Assembly (NCBI RefSeq): GCF_000711695.1
Contig: NW_013546880.1
Span: forward strand, 1-34,835
Origin: Tilletiaria anomala UBC 951
Taxonomy: Eukaryota; Basidiomycota; Exobasidiomycetes; Georgefischeriales; Tilletiariaceae
Length of the DNA: 34,835 bases
Direction: 5' to 3'
A model generated the notes under the pieces. The model was not told the DNA's origin. It saw only the letters and a list, made by a program, of their open reading frames with translations, and made no database searches. Position numbers and translations under genes: made by a program. Positions 34,343 to 34,835 of the stretch are shown here, piece after piece (the stretch's first letter is position 1; every line of letters starts with the position of its first letter).

Positions 34343-34835
34343 GTGACGACGTACATTTTCTGGCATGTAATTGCGGGTTAGAATGGCCTCAAATGTGATG
34401 CACGTGTGCCCTCTGTGCAAGCCGCTCTGCGGTCACCGTGTCCAGTACGGCTTGGACAATAGTTGTCAACTTCAAACTGGTCACCGACTCACCATGCCAA
34501 TTGCCACTGTACGGCCGTGCGCCATGCCTCCCTCTCACATTTTGAGTCGATATTCAAGGTCTCATCTCTCGCCATATCAACATCATCCCATTGATCTCTA
34601 CCCTGCCCTATCCGAGCTCCTGGTCAATTTGTCCCATTAATACCTCAAATTACTCGAACCCGGGTGAACAGAGCCGGGCATTGGAACGTCCCACTTGCGT
34701 CGCCACCGAAGACTTCCTACAAGAACAGGTCGTTCGCCTATCCTCATCACCGTATTTTGCCCATGCAGGCGTCGGCTTCGTGCGGCGCAGCAATTCCCCG
34801 AACCAGTCCAACAGCAATAACTTCAAACCCTCGAC
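34343..34835. other. Window edge, possible start of a further gene
   Basis: Downstream of the acyltransferase stop no clear gene is seen. A plus-strand frame is open from about 34545 to the window end with no stop. It includes a splice-acceptor-like TTTTGCCCATGCAG ending near 34768, after which two frames stay open. Its content (for example GFVRRSNSPNQSNSNNFKPS) is low complexity. It may be the first coding exon of a gene outside the window. Confidence 0.25.

Noticed and set aside
1-34835. CRISPR arrays, intact transposons or LTR elements
   Set aside because: I found no regularly spaced repeats, transposase or reverse-transcriptase motifs, or paired terminal repeats by eye. Old fragments below visual detection remain possible.

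Overview
The window reads as nuclear DNA of a basidiomycete fungus, probably Ustilaginomycotina (inference). The signs are compact genes with few short introns (about 65-150 nt, GTGAGT-type donors), very long low-complexity protein tails rich in Ser, Ala and Gln, fungal-only families (Zn2Cys6 regulator, RIX1, Gyp8-type RabGAP), and a Rheb that resembles fission-yeast Rhb1. I saw no bacterial operons, rRNA, tRNA, CRISPR array or recognisable intact transposon.

Layout. 1-1791: no recognisable gene. 1792-2876 (-): Rheb small GTPase, five exons, farnesylation box. 4076-8284 (+): very large disordered protein of unknown function. 8410-13068 (-): CAMK-type Ser/Thr kinase with a tail of about 1150 residues, convergent with the preceding gene. 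14240-17050 (+): decayed host gene for an AFG1/LACE1-type mitochondrial AAA ATPase. 17611-19374 (+): unrecognised protein with a C-terminal CaaX box and a duplicated Trp-centred motif. 19517-22288 (-): TBC1D20/Gyp8-type RabGAP with a C-terminal membrane segment, convergent with the CaaX gene. 22874-about 25450 (+): decayed Zn2Cys6 transcription factor gene. 25845-29121 (-): RIX1/PELP1-type ribosome biogenesis protein. 30189-31805 (-): REEP/DP1/Yop1-family ER-shaping protein with a long tail. 32620-34342 (+): membrane lysophospholipid acyltransferase of the Cst26/AGPAT/LCLAT1 type, divergent from the REEP gene.

The genes form no obvious single pathway. Several act on membranes: REEP (ER curvature), acyltransferase (phospholipid remodelling), Gyp8-like RabGAP (ER-Golgi Rab1/Ypt1 traffic) and two prenylatable proteins. 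Rheb and RIX1 both belong to growth control (TORC1 and 60S assembly). The most notable observations are the two relic host genes lying between intact genes, an altered NKxD motif in Rheb, a long insertion inside the TBC domain, and the unassigned CaaX protein. I found no convincing new multi-gene system.
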